64,000 bases of DNA from Nocardia xishanensis NBRC 101358 (GCF_001613365.1 NZ_BDCF01000023.1:1-64000), one strand, 5' to 3'. Counted from the first letter of the stretch, positions 6,660 through 16,349 are shown. Translations and numbers: made by a program. The notes: a model not told the origin generated them from the sequence alone.

Positions 6660-8826
6660 GCCCCGCCAACCACACCGCACTGTTCGGCGCGAGTGCGACG
6701 CTCGCCGAGAACGGACGGCCGTGCCAGGGGATCTCCTCGGTCTTCACCGCGCCGTAATTGCCGATGCCGGAACCGCCGTACTCCGCCGCGTCGGTGTTGA
6801 GGATCTCGGTCCACTCGCCCGCTACGGGCAGGCCGACCCGGTATTCGCCGTGCACCGATCCGGAGAAGTTGTGCACGCACGCGACCACCGAGCCGTCGGC
6901 GCCGTAGCGCAGGAACGCCAGCACATTGTGTTCGCGGTCGTCGGCCTCCAGCCAGGAGTAGCCGCCGGGCGTGGTGTCCTGGCTCCAGAACGCCGGGTGG
7001 GCGCGGTAGACCGAGTTGAGGTCGCGCACGGCCGCGGCGATGCCGGAATGCAGTGGATTGTCCAGTTCGGCCCAGTCCAGGCCGCGATCGTGTGACCACT
7101 CGCGGAACTGACCGAAATCCTGGCCCATGAACAACAGCTGTTTGCCCGGATGCGCCCACATGTAGGCCAGCAGCGCCCGGACGCCCGCGGCCTTGGCGAA
7201 ATCGTCGCCCGGCATCCGCGTCCACAGCGTGCCCTTGCCGTGCACGACCTCGTCGTGGCTGATCGGCAGGACGTAATTCTCGCTCCAGGCGTACATCAGC
7301 GAGAAGGTGATCTCGTTGTGGTGCCAGGAGCGGTGGATCGGATCCCGGCGCAGGAAGCCGAGGGTGTCGTGCATCCAGCCCATGTTCCACTTCATGGTGA
7401 AACCGAGGCCGCCCACGTCGGTGCCGCGCGTGACGCCGGGCCAGGTGGTGGATTCCTCGGCGACGGTGATCACGCCGGGATGGTGGCGGTGCACGGTGTC
7501 GTTGAGGTCCTGCAGGAAGTCGACGGCTTCCAGGTTCTCCCTGCCGCCGTGCACGTTGGGCTCCCAATCACCTTCTCGGCGTGAGTAATCCAGGTAGAGC
7601 ATGGAGGCGACCGCGTCGACGCGCAGGCCGTCGATGTGGAACTCCTCGATCCAGTAACGCGCGTTGGCGACGAGGAAGTTGCGCACCTCGTGCCTGCCGA
7701 AGTCGAAAATGTAGGTGCCCCAGTCGAGTTGCTCACCGCGCCGCGGGTCGGCGTGCTCGTAGAGCGGGGTGCCGTCGAAGCGGGCCAGCGCCCATTCGTC
7801 GCGCGGGAAGTGGGCGGGCACCCAGTCGAGCAGCACGCCGATGCCAACGCCGTGCAGGTGGTCGACGAAGGCGCGGAAGTCGTCGGGGGAGCCGAACCGC
7901 GCCGTCGGGGCATAGTAGGAGGTGACCTGATAGCCCCAGGAGCCGCCGAACGGGTGCTCGGCGATGGGCAGCAGTTCGACGTGCGTGAAGCCCGCTTCCC
8001 GCACGTAATCGGCCAGCTGCTCGGCCAATTCGCGATAGCCGAGGCCGGGCCGCCACGACCCGAGGTGCACCTCGTAGACGCTCATCGGCGCCCGGTTGGG
8101 ATCGGTCGCGGCGCGGCGTTCGAGCCAGTCGGCATCGTCCCAGGTGTAGCCGCTCTCGGTGACGACCGACGCGGTCGCCGGCGGGTGTTCGGTGGCGAAG
8201 GCCAGCGGGTCGGCATGGTCGACGGTGCGTCCGTCGGCGCCGTGCACCCGATATTTGTACTTCTCGCCGACCCCGATGCCCGGGACGAAGACCTCCCAGA
8301 CACCCGACGTGCCGAGCGCGCGCATCGGCGCGGTGTTACCGCTCCAGCCGTCGAAATCGCCGATCACGGTGACGCCGCGGGCATTCGGCGCCCATACCGC
8401 GAACGATGTGCCGTCGACCGGGCCGTCCAGCGTGGTGTAGCGGCGCAGATGGGCGCCGAGCACGTCCCACAGTCGCTCGTGGCGGCCCTCGCCGATCAGG
8501 TGCAGGTCGAGTTCGCCGACGCTGGGCAGGAAGCGATAGCCGTCGGCGGCGACGACGGTCGGTCCGCCGGGGTATGTCGTGACGACGCGGTAGTCCATCA
8601 GATCCGGATAGGGCAGCACCGACGCGAAGATCCCGTACCCCAACGGTTTCAGCGCGTGGTCGACCTCGCCGACGCGCACCGCGACCGTGTCCGCGTGCGG
8701 GCGCAGCACCCGCACGACCGTCCCGTCCGGATGCGGATGCGCGCCAAGGACGGTGTGCGGATCGTGATGGGTGCCCGCCGCGAGCAACATCAGATCGCGG
8801 CGGTTGATGGTGGCCACGCGGGTCAT
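6649..8826 (-). CDS. glgB: 1,4-alpha-glucan branching enzyme
   Basis: GlgB forms alpha-1,6 branches in glycogen-like alpha-glucan. The 725-residue protein has two N-terminal carbohydrate-binding/Ig-like domains (about 1-225, with GTSFAVWAPNARGV), then the GH13 barrel. Catalytic features are DGLRVDAVASMLYLDY (nucleophile Asp), ITVAEESTTWPG (acid Glu) and LPISHDEVVHGK (third acid). It ends in a beta-sandwich. The ATG at 8826 overlaps the glgE stop in an ATGA arrangement, so the two are translationally coupled. In the GlgE pathway, GlgB branches the linear chains made by GlgE. Order matches Rv1326c and Rv1327c. Confidence 0.97.
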   Translation of the reverse strand: MTRVATINRRDLMLLAAGTHHDPHTVLGAHPHPDGTVVRVLRPHADTVAVRVGEVDHALKPLGYGIFASVLPYPDLMDYRVVTTYPGGPTVVAADGYRFLPSVGELDLHLIGEGRHERLWDVLGAHLRRYTTLDGPVDGTSFAVWAPNARGVTVIGDFDGWSGNTAPMRALGTSGVWEVFVPGIGVGEKYKYRVHGADGRTVDHADPLAFATEHPPATASVVTESGYTWDDADWLERRAATDPNRAPMSVYEVHLGSWRPGLGYRELAEQLADYVREAGFTHVELLPIAEHPFGGSWGYQVTSYYAPTARFGSPDDFRAFVDHLHGVGIGVLLDWVPAHFPRDEWALARFDGTPLYEHADPRRGEQLDWGTYIFDFGRHEVRNFLVANARYWIEEFHIDGLRVDAVASMLYLDYSRREGDWEPNVHGGRENLEAVDFLQDLNDTVHRHHPGVITVAEESTTWPGVTRGTDVGGLGFTMKWNMGWMHDTLGFLRRDPIHRSWHHNEITFSLMYAWSENYVLPISHDEVVHGKGTLWTRMPGDDFAKAAGVRALLAYMWAHPGKQLLFMGQDFGQFREWSHDRGLDWAELDNPLHSGIAAAVRDLNSVYRAHPAFWSQDTTPGGYSWLEADDREHNVLAFLRYGADGSVVACVHNFSGSVHGEYRVGLPVAGEWTEILNTDAAEYGGSGIGNYGAVKTEEIPWHGRPFSASVALAPNSAVWLAGPPA

Positions 8827-10826
8827 CGGAAGGACCGCCGGTAGGCCAGCTCCAGACGCGCGGGTGCGGGCACCGGCGGCAGCGCGATGATGTGCGCGAC
8901 CGCCTTGGCCGGGTCGAGGCGCACGTAATTCGTCTGCGCCCAGTGGTATTCCTCGCCGCTCACCTCGTCGACTACCACTGGGTGGTCGTGCCATTCGCGT
9001 CCGATGGCGGGCAGATCGAGCGAGACGAAGCCCCACTCCGCGCCGTAGGGGTTCAGGTTCACGACAACGAGCACCGCGTCGCCGCTGACCGGATCGAATT
9101 TGGAGTACGCGAGGAGTGCGTCGTTGTCGACGTGGTGGAAGTGCAGGCAGCGCAGCTGTTGCAGCGCCGGGTGGGCGCGGCGGATCTCGTTGAGCCGGGT
9201 CAGCCAGGGTTCCAGCGATTCGCCGCGTGCCAGCGCCTCGGCGAACGGGCGCGGGCGCAGCTCGTACTTCTCCGAGTCCAGGTACTCCTCGCTGCCCGGA
9301 CGCACCGCCTGGTGCTCGAACAGCTCGAAACCGGAGTACACGCCCCAGGTCGGCGCCAAGGTGGCGGCGAGCACCGCACGGATCGCGAACATACCCGGCC
9401 CGCCGTGCTGGAGGCTCTCGTGCAGGATGTCGGGGGTGTTGACGAAGAGGTTGGGGCGGGCCTCGTCGGCCTTGGCGGCCAGCTCGTTGCCGAATTCGAT
9501 GAGCTCCCACTTCGCCACCCGCCAGGTGAAATACGTGTAGGACTGGCTGAATCCGCGCCGGCCCAGGCCGTAGAGGCGGGCCGGGCGGGTGAACGCCTCG
9601 GACAGGAAGATCACGTCCGGATCGGTGCGCCGGACAGTGGCGATCAGCCATTCCCAGAAGTCGGCGGGCTTGGTGTGCGGGTTGTCGACGCGGAAGATCT
9701 TGACGCCCAGGCCGATCCAGTGCCGGACGACGCGCAGCACCTCCGCGTAGAGTCCATCGGCGTCGTTGTCGAAGTTGACCGGATAGATGTCCTGGTACTT
9801 CTTCGGCGGGTTCTCGGCGAAGGCGATGGTGCCGTCGGGCAGCGTGGTGAACCATTCCGGGTGGGCGGCGACCCATGGGTGGTCCGGCGCGCATTGCAGC
9901 GCCAGGTCGAGGGCGACCTCGAGACCGAGTTGATTTGCGGCGGCGACGAATTCGACGAAATCGGCTTCGGTGCCGAGCGCCGGGTGCACGGCGTCGTGTC
10001 CGCCGTCCCGCGAACCGATCGCCCACGGGGAACCGACATCGCCGGGTTCGGCGGTCAGCGCGTTGTTGCGGCCCTTCCGGTTCACCTCGCCGATCGGGTG
10101 GATCGGCGGCAGGTACACGACGTCGAAGCCCATGCCGGCGATCCGGGAGAGTTCCTTGGTCGCGGTGGCGAAGGTGCCGTGCACGGGTTCGCCTTCGGCG
10201 TCCCAGCCGCCGGTGGAGCGCGGAAAGAACTCGTACCACGAGCCGTACAGCGCGCGGTGCCGCTCGACCTGCACGGTGTGCTGAGGGCCACGGGTGACCA
10301 GATCGCGCAGCGGCGTGGCGTGCAGGATCTCGCCGACTTCCTCGGAGAACGCGGGCGCGACTCTGGCGGGCAGCTGCTCGTCGCTGCGCAACGCCGCCGC
10401 CACCGCGCGCAGCTTCTCGAACTTGGCCTTCGGCAGCGCCTGCGCGGCTCGCTCGAACAGCCGCGCACCGAGCTCGAGGTCGTTGGCCAGATCGACGGCG
10501 CTCTGCCCGACCGCGAGCTTGACCTCCACCGCGTGCCGCCAGGTCGCGATGGGATCGCTCCAGCCCTCCACGCGGAAAGTCCACGCGCCGGGCAGGTTCG
10601 GGACGAAGGCGGCGTTGAAGACGTCGGGCTCGAAGTCCGGGGTCATCCGGATCCGGGTGGCCCGCGCCGCTCCTGGTGCGCGCACCGTGAGCGTGGCGGC
10701 GACCGCGTCGTGCCCCTCGCGCCACACCACGGCGCGCACCGGGAAGACCTCGCCAACCACGGCCTTGGCCGGGCGGCCGCCGGGGATGGACGGGGCGGTG
10801 TCATCGATGGCGATGCGGCCGGTCAC
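8823..10826 (-). CDS. glgE: alpha-1,4-glucan:maltose-1-phosphate maltosyltransferase
   Basis: GlgE (GH13_3) extends alpha-1,4-glucan using maltose 1-phosphate. The protein is 667 residues from the chosen start. It has an N-terminal beta-sandwich (AKAVVGEVFPVRAVVWREGHDAV region), a helical S domain, and the GH13 barrel with nucleophile Asp in FRVDNPHTKP and acid Glu in FLSEAFTRPA. GRNNALTA, NPPKKYQDIYP and EYLDSEKYELR are typical GlgE sequences. GTG 10826 is preferred over the upstream ATG 10856 because a TAGGTT -10 box lies exactly 7 nt before it and because the protein then begins like its M. tuberculosis orthologue. It overlaps glgB by 4 bp. In M. tuberculosis, loss of GlgE is lethal through maltose 1-phosphate build-up. 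Confidence 0.96.
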   Translation of the reverse strand: MTGRIAIDDTAPSIPGGRPAKAVVGEVFPVRAVVWREGHDAVAATLTVRAPGAARATRIRMTPDFEPDVFNAAFVPNLPGAWTFRVEGWSDPIATWRHAVEVKLAVGQSAVDLANDLELGARLFERAAQALPKAKFEKLRAVAAALRSDEQLPARVAPAFSEEVGEILHATPLRDLVTRGPQHTVQVERHRALYGSWYEFFPRSTGGWDAEGEPVHGTFATATKELSRIAGMGFDVVYLPPIHPIGEVNRKGRNNALTAEPGDVGSPWAIGSRDGGHDAVHPALGTEADFVEFVAAANQLGLEVALDLALQCAPDHPWVAAHPEWFTTLPDGTIAFAENPPKKYQDIYPVNFDNDADGLYAEVLRVVRHWIGLGVKIFRVDNPHTKPADFWEWLIATVRRTDPDVIFLSEAFTRPARLYGLGRRGFSQSYTYFTWRVAKWELIEFGNELAAKADEARPNLFVNTPDILHESLQHGGPGMFAIRAVLAATLAPTWGVYSGFELFEHQAVRPGSEEYLDSEKYELRPRPFAEALARGESLEPWLTRLNEIRRAHPALQQLRCLHFHHVDNDALLAYSKFDPVSGDAVLVVVNLNPYGAEWGFVSLDLPAIGREWHDHPVVVDEVSGEEYHWAQTNYVRLDPAKAVAHIIALPPVPAPARLELAYRRSFR

Positions 10827-10833
10827 GTGGACC

Positions 10834-10839
10834 AACCTA
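10834..10839 (-). promoter_or_regulatory. leaderless -10 box of glgE
   Basis: TAGGTT on the minus strand, 7 nt before GTG 10826. This decides the glgE start. Confidence 0.6.
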
Positions 10840-10865
10840 CCCGGTGCCGTGACCATGGCGTGGAA

Positions 10866-11507
10866 TCAGCGGGCATCGGCGGCCAAGCCGAGGCCGAGCG
10901 CGACCAGCGCGGCGCCGAGTGCCCGCTCCACCCGCTGCCGGATGCGCGCGTGGCGCAGCAAGCCGCCCGCCCGGTCGGCGGCGAGCACCACACCGACGCA
11001 CCACGAGGTGTCGATCACCAGCTGGATCGCGGCGAGGATCAGCACCGTCGGCAGTACCGGCCCGCTGGTCGGCAGGAACTGCGGCAGGATCGTCAGGCCG
11101 AACACCGCGGCCTTGGGGTTCGCGGCGATCGAGAGCAACGCGGCGCGGAATGCCGAGGCGGGGGTGCGTCCCGCGGGCAGCATGGCCGTCATGGTCGAGC
11201 CGAACGCGTCGTCGCGGCCCGCGCCGCGCCAGGCCTGCACGCCGAGATAGATCAGCACCGCCGCGCCGAGCACGTGCACGGCGGTGTCGAGCACGGAGTT
11301 CGCGACCAGCAGGACGGAGAGCCCGGCCCCGCCCGCCAGGGTCCAGCCGAACACGCCGATTTCGTTGCCCGCTACCGCGGCGAGACCGGCGCGGCGACCG
11401 TCGCGTAACGACCGTTGGAGGAACAGGGCCGTCGCCGGGCCCGGCAGCGCGGCGAGCGCGAGACAGGCGAGCAGGAATTCGGGAAGCACGTCGACCCAGT
11501 GCGGCAT
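10866..11507 (-). CDS. LysE/RhtB family amino-acid exporter
   Basis: A 213-residue membrane protein of the LysE/RhtB translocator family, which exports amino acids or related small molecules. About six hydrophobic helices are visible. ALPGPATALFLQRSLRDGRRAGLAAVAGNEIG is the family signature region (PGP motif then G-R-xG near the second helix), and NPKAAVFGL is the conserved motif before helix 4. Length is typical. It sits between the divergent glgE and glgP and has no counterpart there in M. tuberculosis, so it looks like an insertion. A weak -10 (CAGCAT) lies 6 nt before its ATG. The substrate is unknown. Confidence 0.87.
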   Translation of the reverse strand: MPHWVDVLPEFLLACLALAALPGPATALFLQRSLRDGRRAGLAAVAGNEIGVFGWTLAGGAGLSVLLVANSVLDTAVHVLGAAVLIYLGVQAWRGAGRDDAFGSTMTAMLPAGRTPASAFRAALLSIAANPKAAVFGLTILPQFLPTSGPVLPTVLILAAIQLVIDTSWCVGVVLAADRAGGLLRHARIRQRVERALGAALVALGLGLAADAR

Positions 11508-11593
11508 CAGCAGATGCTGTCACGAGCGGCGCGGTCCGGCCAGTGGAATCGGGGCGCGGCTCGCCGGAGGCGGCCGAGGGGCGCGGCGTTCGG

Positions 11594-11599
11594 TAGGGT
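11594..11599 (+). promoter_or_regulatory. leaderless -10 box of glgP
   Basis: TAGGGT lies exactly 7 nt before GTG 11607 and decides the start of the phosphorylase. Confidence 0.6.
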
Positions 11600-11606
11600 T
11601 CCCCAG

Positions 11607-14180
11607 GTGAAGGCATTGCGTCGATTCACCGTCCGTGCCCATCTGCCCGAGCGTCTCGCGGCCCTGGGCGAGCTTTCCACGAATTTGCGCTGGTCATGGC
11701 ATTGGCCGACGCAGGATCTCTTCCGGGAACTCGACCCCGACCTGTGGCTCGAGGTCGGGCACGATCCCGTGCGGATGCTCGGCGAGGTGCCCGCGTCCCG
11801 GCTCGACGAGCTGGCCGCCGACGCGGACTACGCGGGCCGGGTCGACGCGGCCGCGGCGAATTTGCGCGATTACCTCGCCCGCCCCGGCTGGTTCCAGCGC
11901 CAGAACGGCGAGGGTGGCGTGCGCGGCATCGCTTACTTCTCGATGGAGTTCGGCGTCACCGAGGTGCTGCCCAACTACTCCGGCGGACTCGGCATCCTTG
12001 CGGGCGATCACCTCAAGGCCGCCTCGGATCTGGGGCTGCCGCTGATCGGCGTCGGCCTGCTGTACCGCTCCGGCTATTTCCGGCAGTCGCTGTCCTCGGA
12101 CGGCTGGCAGATCGAGCACTATCCCGCGCTCGACCCGCAGGGCCTGCCGTTGCGCCTGCTCACCAGCGACGGGTCGCCGGTGCTGGTGCGCGTGGCGATG
12201 CCAGAGGACAGGGTGCTGCGGGCGCGGGTCTGGATCGCGCAGGTCGGTCGGGTGCCGCTGCTGCTGCTCGATTCCGATATCGCCGAGAACGATCCGGAAC
12301 TGCGCTCCGTCACCGACCGGCTCTACGGCGGCGATCAGGACCACCGGATCAAGCAGGAGATCCTGGCCGGCATCGGCGGCGTGCGCGCGGTGCGGGCCTA
12401 CACCAGGGCCGCGGGCCTGCCCGACCCCGACGTATTCCACATGAACGAAGGTCACGCAGGCTTCCTCGGCGTCGAGCGAATCCGCGAATACCTCGCGGGC
12501 GGCCTGGATTTCGATACCGCGCTGGCCGCCGTCCGGGCCGGGACGGTGTTCACAACGCACACCCCGGTCCCCGCGGGCATCGACCGGTTTCCGATGCCGC
12601 TGGTTCGCCGCTATTTCGGCGGCGGGCACGGCGAGACCGAATCCGCCATGCTGCCCGGCCTTTCCGTTGACCGCATCGTGGCGCTCGGCCGTGAATCCGA
12701 TCCGTCGGTGTTCAACATGGCGAACATGGGACTGCGGCTGGCCCAGCGCGCCAACGGTGTGTCCCAGCTGCACGGCGAGGTGAGCCGGGGGATGTTCGCG
12801 CCGCTGTGGCCGGGCTTCGATGCGGCGGAGGTGCCGATCGGCTCGGTGACCAACGGCGTGCACGCGCCGACCTGGGCCGCGCGCGAATGGCTCGACAAGG
12901 CGCGCGAACTCATCGGCGCGGAGCTGGTCGAGGAGGCGCGCGGCTGGGAACGGCTGCGCGATGTCGATCTGGGCGAACTGTGGTCGACCCGCAACACCCT
13001 GCGGGCCACGCTGGTCGCCGAGGTGCGTCGCCGGATGCGCGCGTCCTGGCTGGAGCGCGGCGCCGCCTCGGCCGAACTGGGCTGGATCGACAAGATCTTC
13101 GATCCCGACGTACTCACCGTCGGTTTCGCCCGCCGCGTCCCGACCTACAAGCGCCTCACGCTGATGCTGCGCGATCCGGAGCGGCTGCGCGCCCTGCTGC
13201 TGCACCCCGAGCGGCCGATGCAGCTGGTCGTCGCAGGCAAGAGTCACCCGGCCGACGACGGCGGCAAGTCGCTCATCCAGCAGGTCGTGCGGTTCGCCGA
13301 CGATCCGGAGGTGCGCCACCGCATCGTCTTCCTGCCCGACTACGACATGTCGATGGCCAGGTACCTGTACTGGGGTTGCGATGTGTGGCTGAACAATCCG
13401 CTGCGCCCGCTCGAGGCCTGCGGCACCTCGGGCATGAAGTCCGCGCTCAACGGCGGGCTCAACCTCTCCATCCGAGACGGCTGGTGGGACGAGATGTACG
13501 ACGGCGAGAACGGCTGGTCGATCCCCACCGCCGACGGCGTCGCCGACGAACACCGCCGCGACGATCTGGAGGCCGCCGCGCTCTACGACCTTTTCGAGCG
13601 CGCCGTCGCGCCGCGGTTCTACGACCGCGACGGCGCGGGCATGCCGGTGCGCTGGGTCGAGATGGTCCGGCACACCTTGCAGACCCTCGGCCCGAAGGTG
13701 CTCGCCTCCCGCATGGTGCGCGACTATGCCGTGCAGTACTACGAGCCCGCCGCGGGCGCCTCGCAGCGCGCGACGGCCGACGACTTCGCGGGTGCGCGAG
13801 CGATCGCGGAATACCGCGGCCGAGTGTCGGCGGCGTGGCCCTCGGTGAAGGTGATCCAGGTGGACAGCACAGGCCTGCCGGACACCCCGATCATCGGCGC
13901 GCCGGTCTCGCTCACCGCGCGCGTCGAGCTGGGCGGGCTGCACCTGTCGGACGTGGTGGTGCAGGCGGTGTTCGGTCGCGTCTCGCCGACCGACGAGCTG
14001 TCCGATGTCACCATCATCCCGATGACGCACGTCGGATCGGATGCGGGCGTGGAGTTCTTCGGGGTCGAGACGCCGCTCCCGGTGTCCGGTGCCGTCGGCT
14101 ACACCGTCCGCGTGCTGCCGCACAACGAGCTGCTCGCCTCCGACTCGGAGCTCGGTCTGGTGGTCGCGCCGAGCGCCTGA
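11607..14180 (+). CDS. glgP: alpha-glucan phosphorylase
   Basis: GlgP releases glucose 1-phosphate from the non-reducing ends of alpha-glucan with pyridoxal phosphate. The 857-residue length fits the Rv1328 type of family GT35, which is distinct from E. coli GlgP. The N-terminus (LPERLAALGELSTNLRWSWH) carries the family's DUF3417-type start. VFHMNEGHAGFL and THTPVPAGIDRF are catalytic-cleft motifs. The PLP lysine lies in ACGTSGMKSALNG, followed by LSIRDGWWDEMYDG. The GTG start is set by the -10 box 7 nt upstream. A frame that stays open to 11415 upstream is noncoding. The gene diverges from glgE, giving opposed synthesis and breakdown. Confidence 0.96.
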   Translation: MKALRRFTVRAHLPERLAALGELSTNLRWSWHWPTQDLFRELDPDLWLEVGHDPVRMLGEVPASRLDELAADADYAGRVDAAAANLRDYLARPGWFQRQNGEGGVRGIAYFSMEFGVTEVLPNYSGGLGILAGDHLKAASDLGLPLIGVGLLYRSGYFRQSLSSDGWQIEHYPALDPQGLPLRLLTSDGSPVLVRVAMPEDRVLRARVWIAQVGRVPLLLLDSDIAENDPELRSVTDRLYGGDQDHRIKQEILAGIGGVRAVRAYTRAAGLPDPDVFHMNEGHAGFLGVERIREYLAGGLDFDTALAAVRAGTVFTTHTPVPAGIDRFPMPLVRRYFGGGHGETESAMLPGLSVDRIVALGRESDPSVFNMANMGLRLAQRANGVSQLHGEVSRGMFAPLWPGFDAAEVPIGSVTNGVHAPTWAAREWLDKARELIGAELVEEARGWERLRDVDLGELWSTRNTLRATLVAEVRRRMRASWLERGAASAELGWIDKIFDPDVLTVGFARRVPTYKRLTLMLRDPERLRALLLHPERPMQLVVAGKSHPADDGGKSLIQQVVRFADDPEVRHRIVFLPDYDMSMARYLYWGCDVWLNNPLRPLEACGTSGMKSALNGGLNLSIRDGWWDEMYDGENGWSIPTADGVADEHRRDDLEAAALYDLFERAVAPRFYDRDGAGMPVRWVEMVRHTLQTLGPKVLASRMVRDYAVQYYEPAAGASQRATADDFAGARAIAEYRGRVSAAWPSVKVIQVDSTGLPDTPIIGAPVSLTARVELGGLHLSDVVVQAVFGRVSPTDELSDVTIIPMTHVGSDAGVEFFGVETPLPVSGAVGYTVRVLPHNELLASDSELGLVVAPSA

Positions 14181-14320
14181 TCCGCGGTGGCGATTCCGCA
14201 CGGGTGAGCATCCTCACGTGTGTCCTCGAGCGGAGGAGCTCGCACCGGCACCATGGTTCAGTGAATCGTCGGTTACCGTGCCTGGGCATCCCTTGCTCGA
14301 CTGCCAGGACTGGAGAACCC

Positions 14321-15682
14321 ATGGCCACCGACCTGCTGACCAGGACCCGAGGTCGCCTCGACGCGTACTTCGGCGTCAGTCGGACCGGATCGACGATGCG
14401 CCGCGAGGTGATGGCGGGCACCGTGACGTTCCTGGCCATGTCGTACATCCTCGCGGTCAATCCCGCGATCCTGGGTGACGAGGGCGCGCTCGGCGACAAG
14501 GGAATCCCGATGCAGGCGGTGTTCACCGCCACCGCCGTCGCCGCGCTGGTCGGCACCCTGGTGATGGGCCTGTGGGCGCGGTATCCGATCGCGCTCGCGC
14601 CGGGCATGGGACTCAACGCGTTCTTCGCGTTCTCGGTGGTGCTCGGCATGGGCATCCCGTGGCAGGTCGCGCTGTCGGGCACGTTCCTGTCCGGCGTCAT
14701 CTTCTTCGTGCTGGCCGTGACCAAGGTCCGAGAGAAGATCCTCAACGCGATTCCGCTGCAATTGAAGCTGGCGGTCGGCGCGGGCATCGGCATGTTCGTC
14801 GCGTTTCTCGGACTCAAGAACGCGGGCATCGTCACCTCCAGCGAGGCGACCTTCGTCAAGCTGGGCGATTTCACCGAGGGCACCACGCTCCTCGCGCTGT
14901 TCGGCCTGACGGTGACCTTGGTGTTCCTGGTGCGTGGCTGGCACGGCGCGGTGCTCTACGGCATCGTGCTCACGGCCGGTCTCGGCATCGTCACCGGGTT
15001 GGTCGAGCTGCCCAGCGGCGTCGCGGCGCTACCGCGCGGGCTCGACGAGACCTTCGGGCAGGCCATCGTCCACCTGCCCGACGCGTTCACCGCGCAGATG
15101 GCCGTTGTCGTGCTGACGATGTTGTTCGTCGACTTCTTCGACGCCTCAGGCACGCTCATCGGCGTGGCCAACCAGGCCAGGCTGCTGGACATGGACGGCA
15201 AGCTGCCGCGCGCCGCGAGCGCGTTCGCCGCCGACTCGGTCGGCACCATGGCGGGCGCGGTCATCGGCACCTCGACCACCACCGCCTATGTGGAATCCAC
15301 GGCAGGCGTCTCGGCGGGCGGCCGGACCGGCTTGACCGCGGTGACCACGGCGGGGTGGTTCCTCGTCGCGATGTTCTGCTATCCGATCTTCGCGGTCGTC
15401 GCGGGATCGACCGAAGTGACCGCGCCCGCGCTGATCGTGGTCGGCATCCTGATGGCGCGCTCGCTCGGCGAGATCGACTGGAACCGGCTCGAGTACTCGG
15501 TGCCCGCGTTCATCACCATCATCGTGATGCCGCTGACCTATTCGATCGCGAACGGGCTGGCCATGGGCATGATCTTCTACCCGGTGGTGATGGTCGCGCG
15601 CGGCCGGATCAAGGAAGTTCATCCCGCCATGTGGGCGCTGCTGGTGATCTTCCTCGGATACTTCTTCTTCCTCGCGGAGTAG
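14321..15682 (+). CDS. NCS2/AzgA family purine permease
   Basis: A 453-residue polytopic membrane protein of the AzgA-like NCS2 branch, which imports hypoxanthine, guanine or adenine by proton symport. The N-terminus (STMRREVMAGTVTFLAMSYILAVNPAIL) is diagnostic for this branch. ALAPGMGLNAFFAF lies in the third helix, and DFFDASGTLIGVANQARLLD then GTSTTTAYVESTAGV match the substrate-site half-helices. The ATG at 14321 has TGGAGA five bases upstream. It begins 140 bp after glgP, with no riboswitch or operator recognised between. In the M. tuberculosis order dinG would come next, so this gene starts the accessory block. Confidence 0.92.
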   Translation: MATDLLTRTRGRLDAYFGVSRTGSTMRREVMAGTVTFLAMSYILAVNPAILGDEGALGDKGIPMQAVFTATAVAALVGTLVMGLWARYPIALAPGMGLNAFFAFSVVLGMGIPWQVALSGTFLSGVIFFVLAVTKVREKILNAIPLQLKLAVGAGIGMFVAFLGLKNAGIVTSSEATFVKLGDFTEGTTLLALFGLTVTLVFLVRGWHGAVLYGIVLTAGLGIVTGLVELPSGVAALPRGLDETFGQAIVHLPDAFTAQMAVVVLTMLFVDFFDASGTLIGVANQARLLDMDGKLPRAASAFAADSVGTMAGAVIGTSTTTAYVESTAGVSAGGRTGLTAVTTAGWFLVAMFCYPIFAVVAGSTEVTAPALIVVGILMARSLGEIDWNRLEYSVPAFITIIVMPLTYSIANGLAMGMIFYPVVMVARGRIKEVHPAMWALLVIFLGYFFFLAE

Positions 15683-15726
15683 CCGGAATAGATCCCGCGA
15701 GCGCGGAGTTGGGACGAACTGCAGGA

Positions 15727-15748
15727 TAATCGGACCACGGTCCGATTA
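15727..15748. promoter_or_regulatory. 22-bp perfect palindrome, probable operator upstream of doxX-like gene
   Basis: The arms TAATCGGACC and its exact complement GGTCCGATTA are separated by 2 nt. The site lies 45 bp before the DoxX start and 45 bp after the permease stop. Length and symmetry suit a dimeric TetR- or Rrf2-like regulator; no candidate regulator gene adjoins it. Confidence 0.7.
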
Positions 15749-15792
15749 GTTGCCGAAACTGACGATTCACGTTGCAGGGATGAGGAACCAGC

Positions 15793-16332
15793 ATGACCAC
15801 CAAGCCGGCAGTGCCGAAAATCGAGACCACCAGCCCGCTCGACGCCGTCGCGACCGACATCGGGCTGCTGATCCTGCGGGTCGTCTTCGGCGGCCTGCTC
15901 GCCGCGCACGGCGCGCAGAAGCTGTTCGGATGGTTCTCCGGCTACGGCTGGGACGCCACCACCGCCATGTTCGAGAACATGGGCTACAACCCCGGCAAAC
16001 TGTTCGGCACGCTGGCCGGCCTCACCGAGATCGTCGGCGGTCTGATGCTGGTCCTCGGTGTGCTCACCCCGCTGGCCGCGGCCATCGTCCTCGGCACCAT
16101 GCTCAACGCGATCAACGCCACCTGGGGTCCCGGCCTGTTCGGCCAGGGCGGCTGGGAGATGCCGCTGCTGTTCGGCACCGTCGCGGCCACGGTGGCCTTC
16201 ACCGGCTCGGGCCAGTTCTCGCTGGACGCCGGGCGTCCCTGGAAGCGCAAGGGTTTCGTGTGGGGCGCGGGCGCGGTGGGGCTCGCCGTCGCCACCGGCG
16301 TCGTCACGCTGATCCTCAAGTGGGTGCTCTGA
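15793..16332 (+). CDS. DoxX family membrane protein
   Basis: A 179-residue DoxX-family protein with four hydrophobic helices. RVVFGGLLAAHGAQKLFGWF is the conserved first helix with its AHGxQKLFG motif. GLTEIVGGLMLVLGVLTPLAA is the second, and the last helix ends at the C-terminus. DoxX proteins are reported in thiol or redox membrane complexes in mycobacteria (the membrane-associated oxidoreductase complex with SodA), but that partnership is not demonstrable here. A strong palindromic operator precedes the gene and an intrinsic terminator follows it, so it is probably a single-gene regulated unit. Confidence 0.9.
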   Translation: MTTKPAVPKIETTSPLDAVATDIGLLILRVVFGGLLAAHGAQKLFGWFSGYGWDATTAMFENMGYNPGKLFGTLAGLTEIVGGLMLVLGVLTPLAAAIVLGTMLNAINATWGPGLFGQGGWEMPLLFGTVAATVAFTGSGQFSLDAGRPWKRKGFVWGAGAVGLAVATGVVTLILKWVL

Positions 16333-16349
16333 GCGGGCGGTCCTGATCG

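Noticed and set aside
6649..10725. Single 1358-codon frame covering glgB and part of glgE
   Set aside because: The upstream part is the wrong frame of glgE (Arg-rich nonsense); glgB proper starts at ATG 8826 in an ATGA overlap.
8892..14201. Very long antisense frames opposite glgE and glgP
   Set aside because: Same GC-driven shadow effect; the opposite strands encode complete conserved enzymes.
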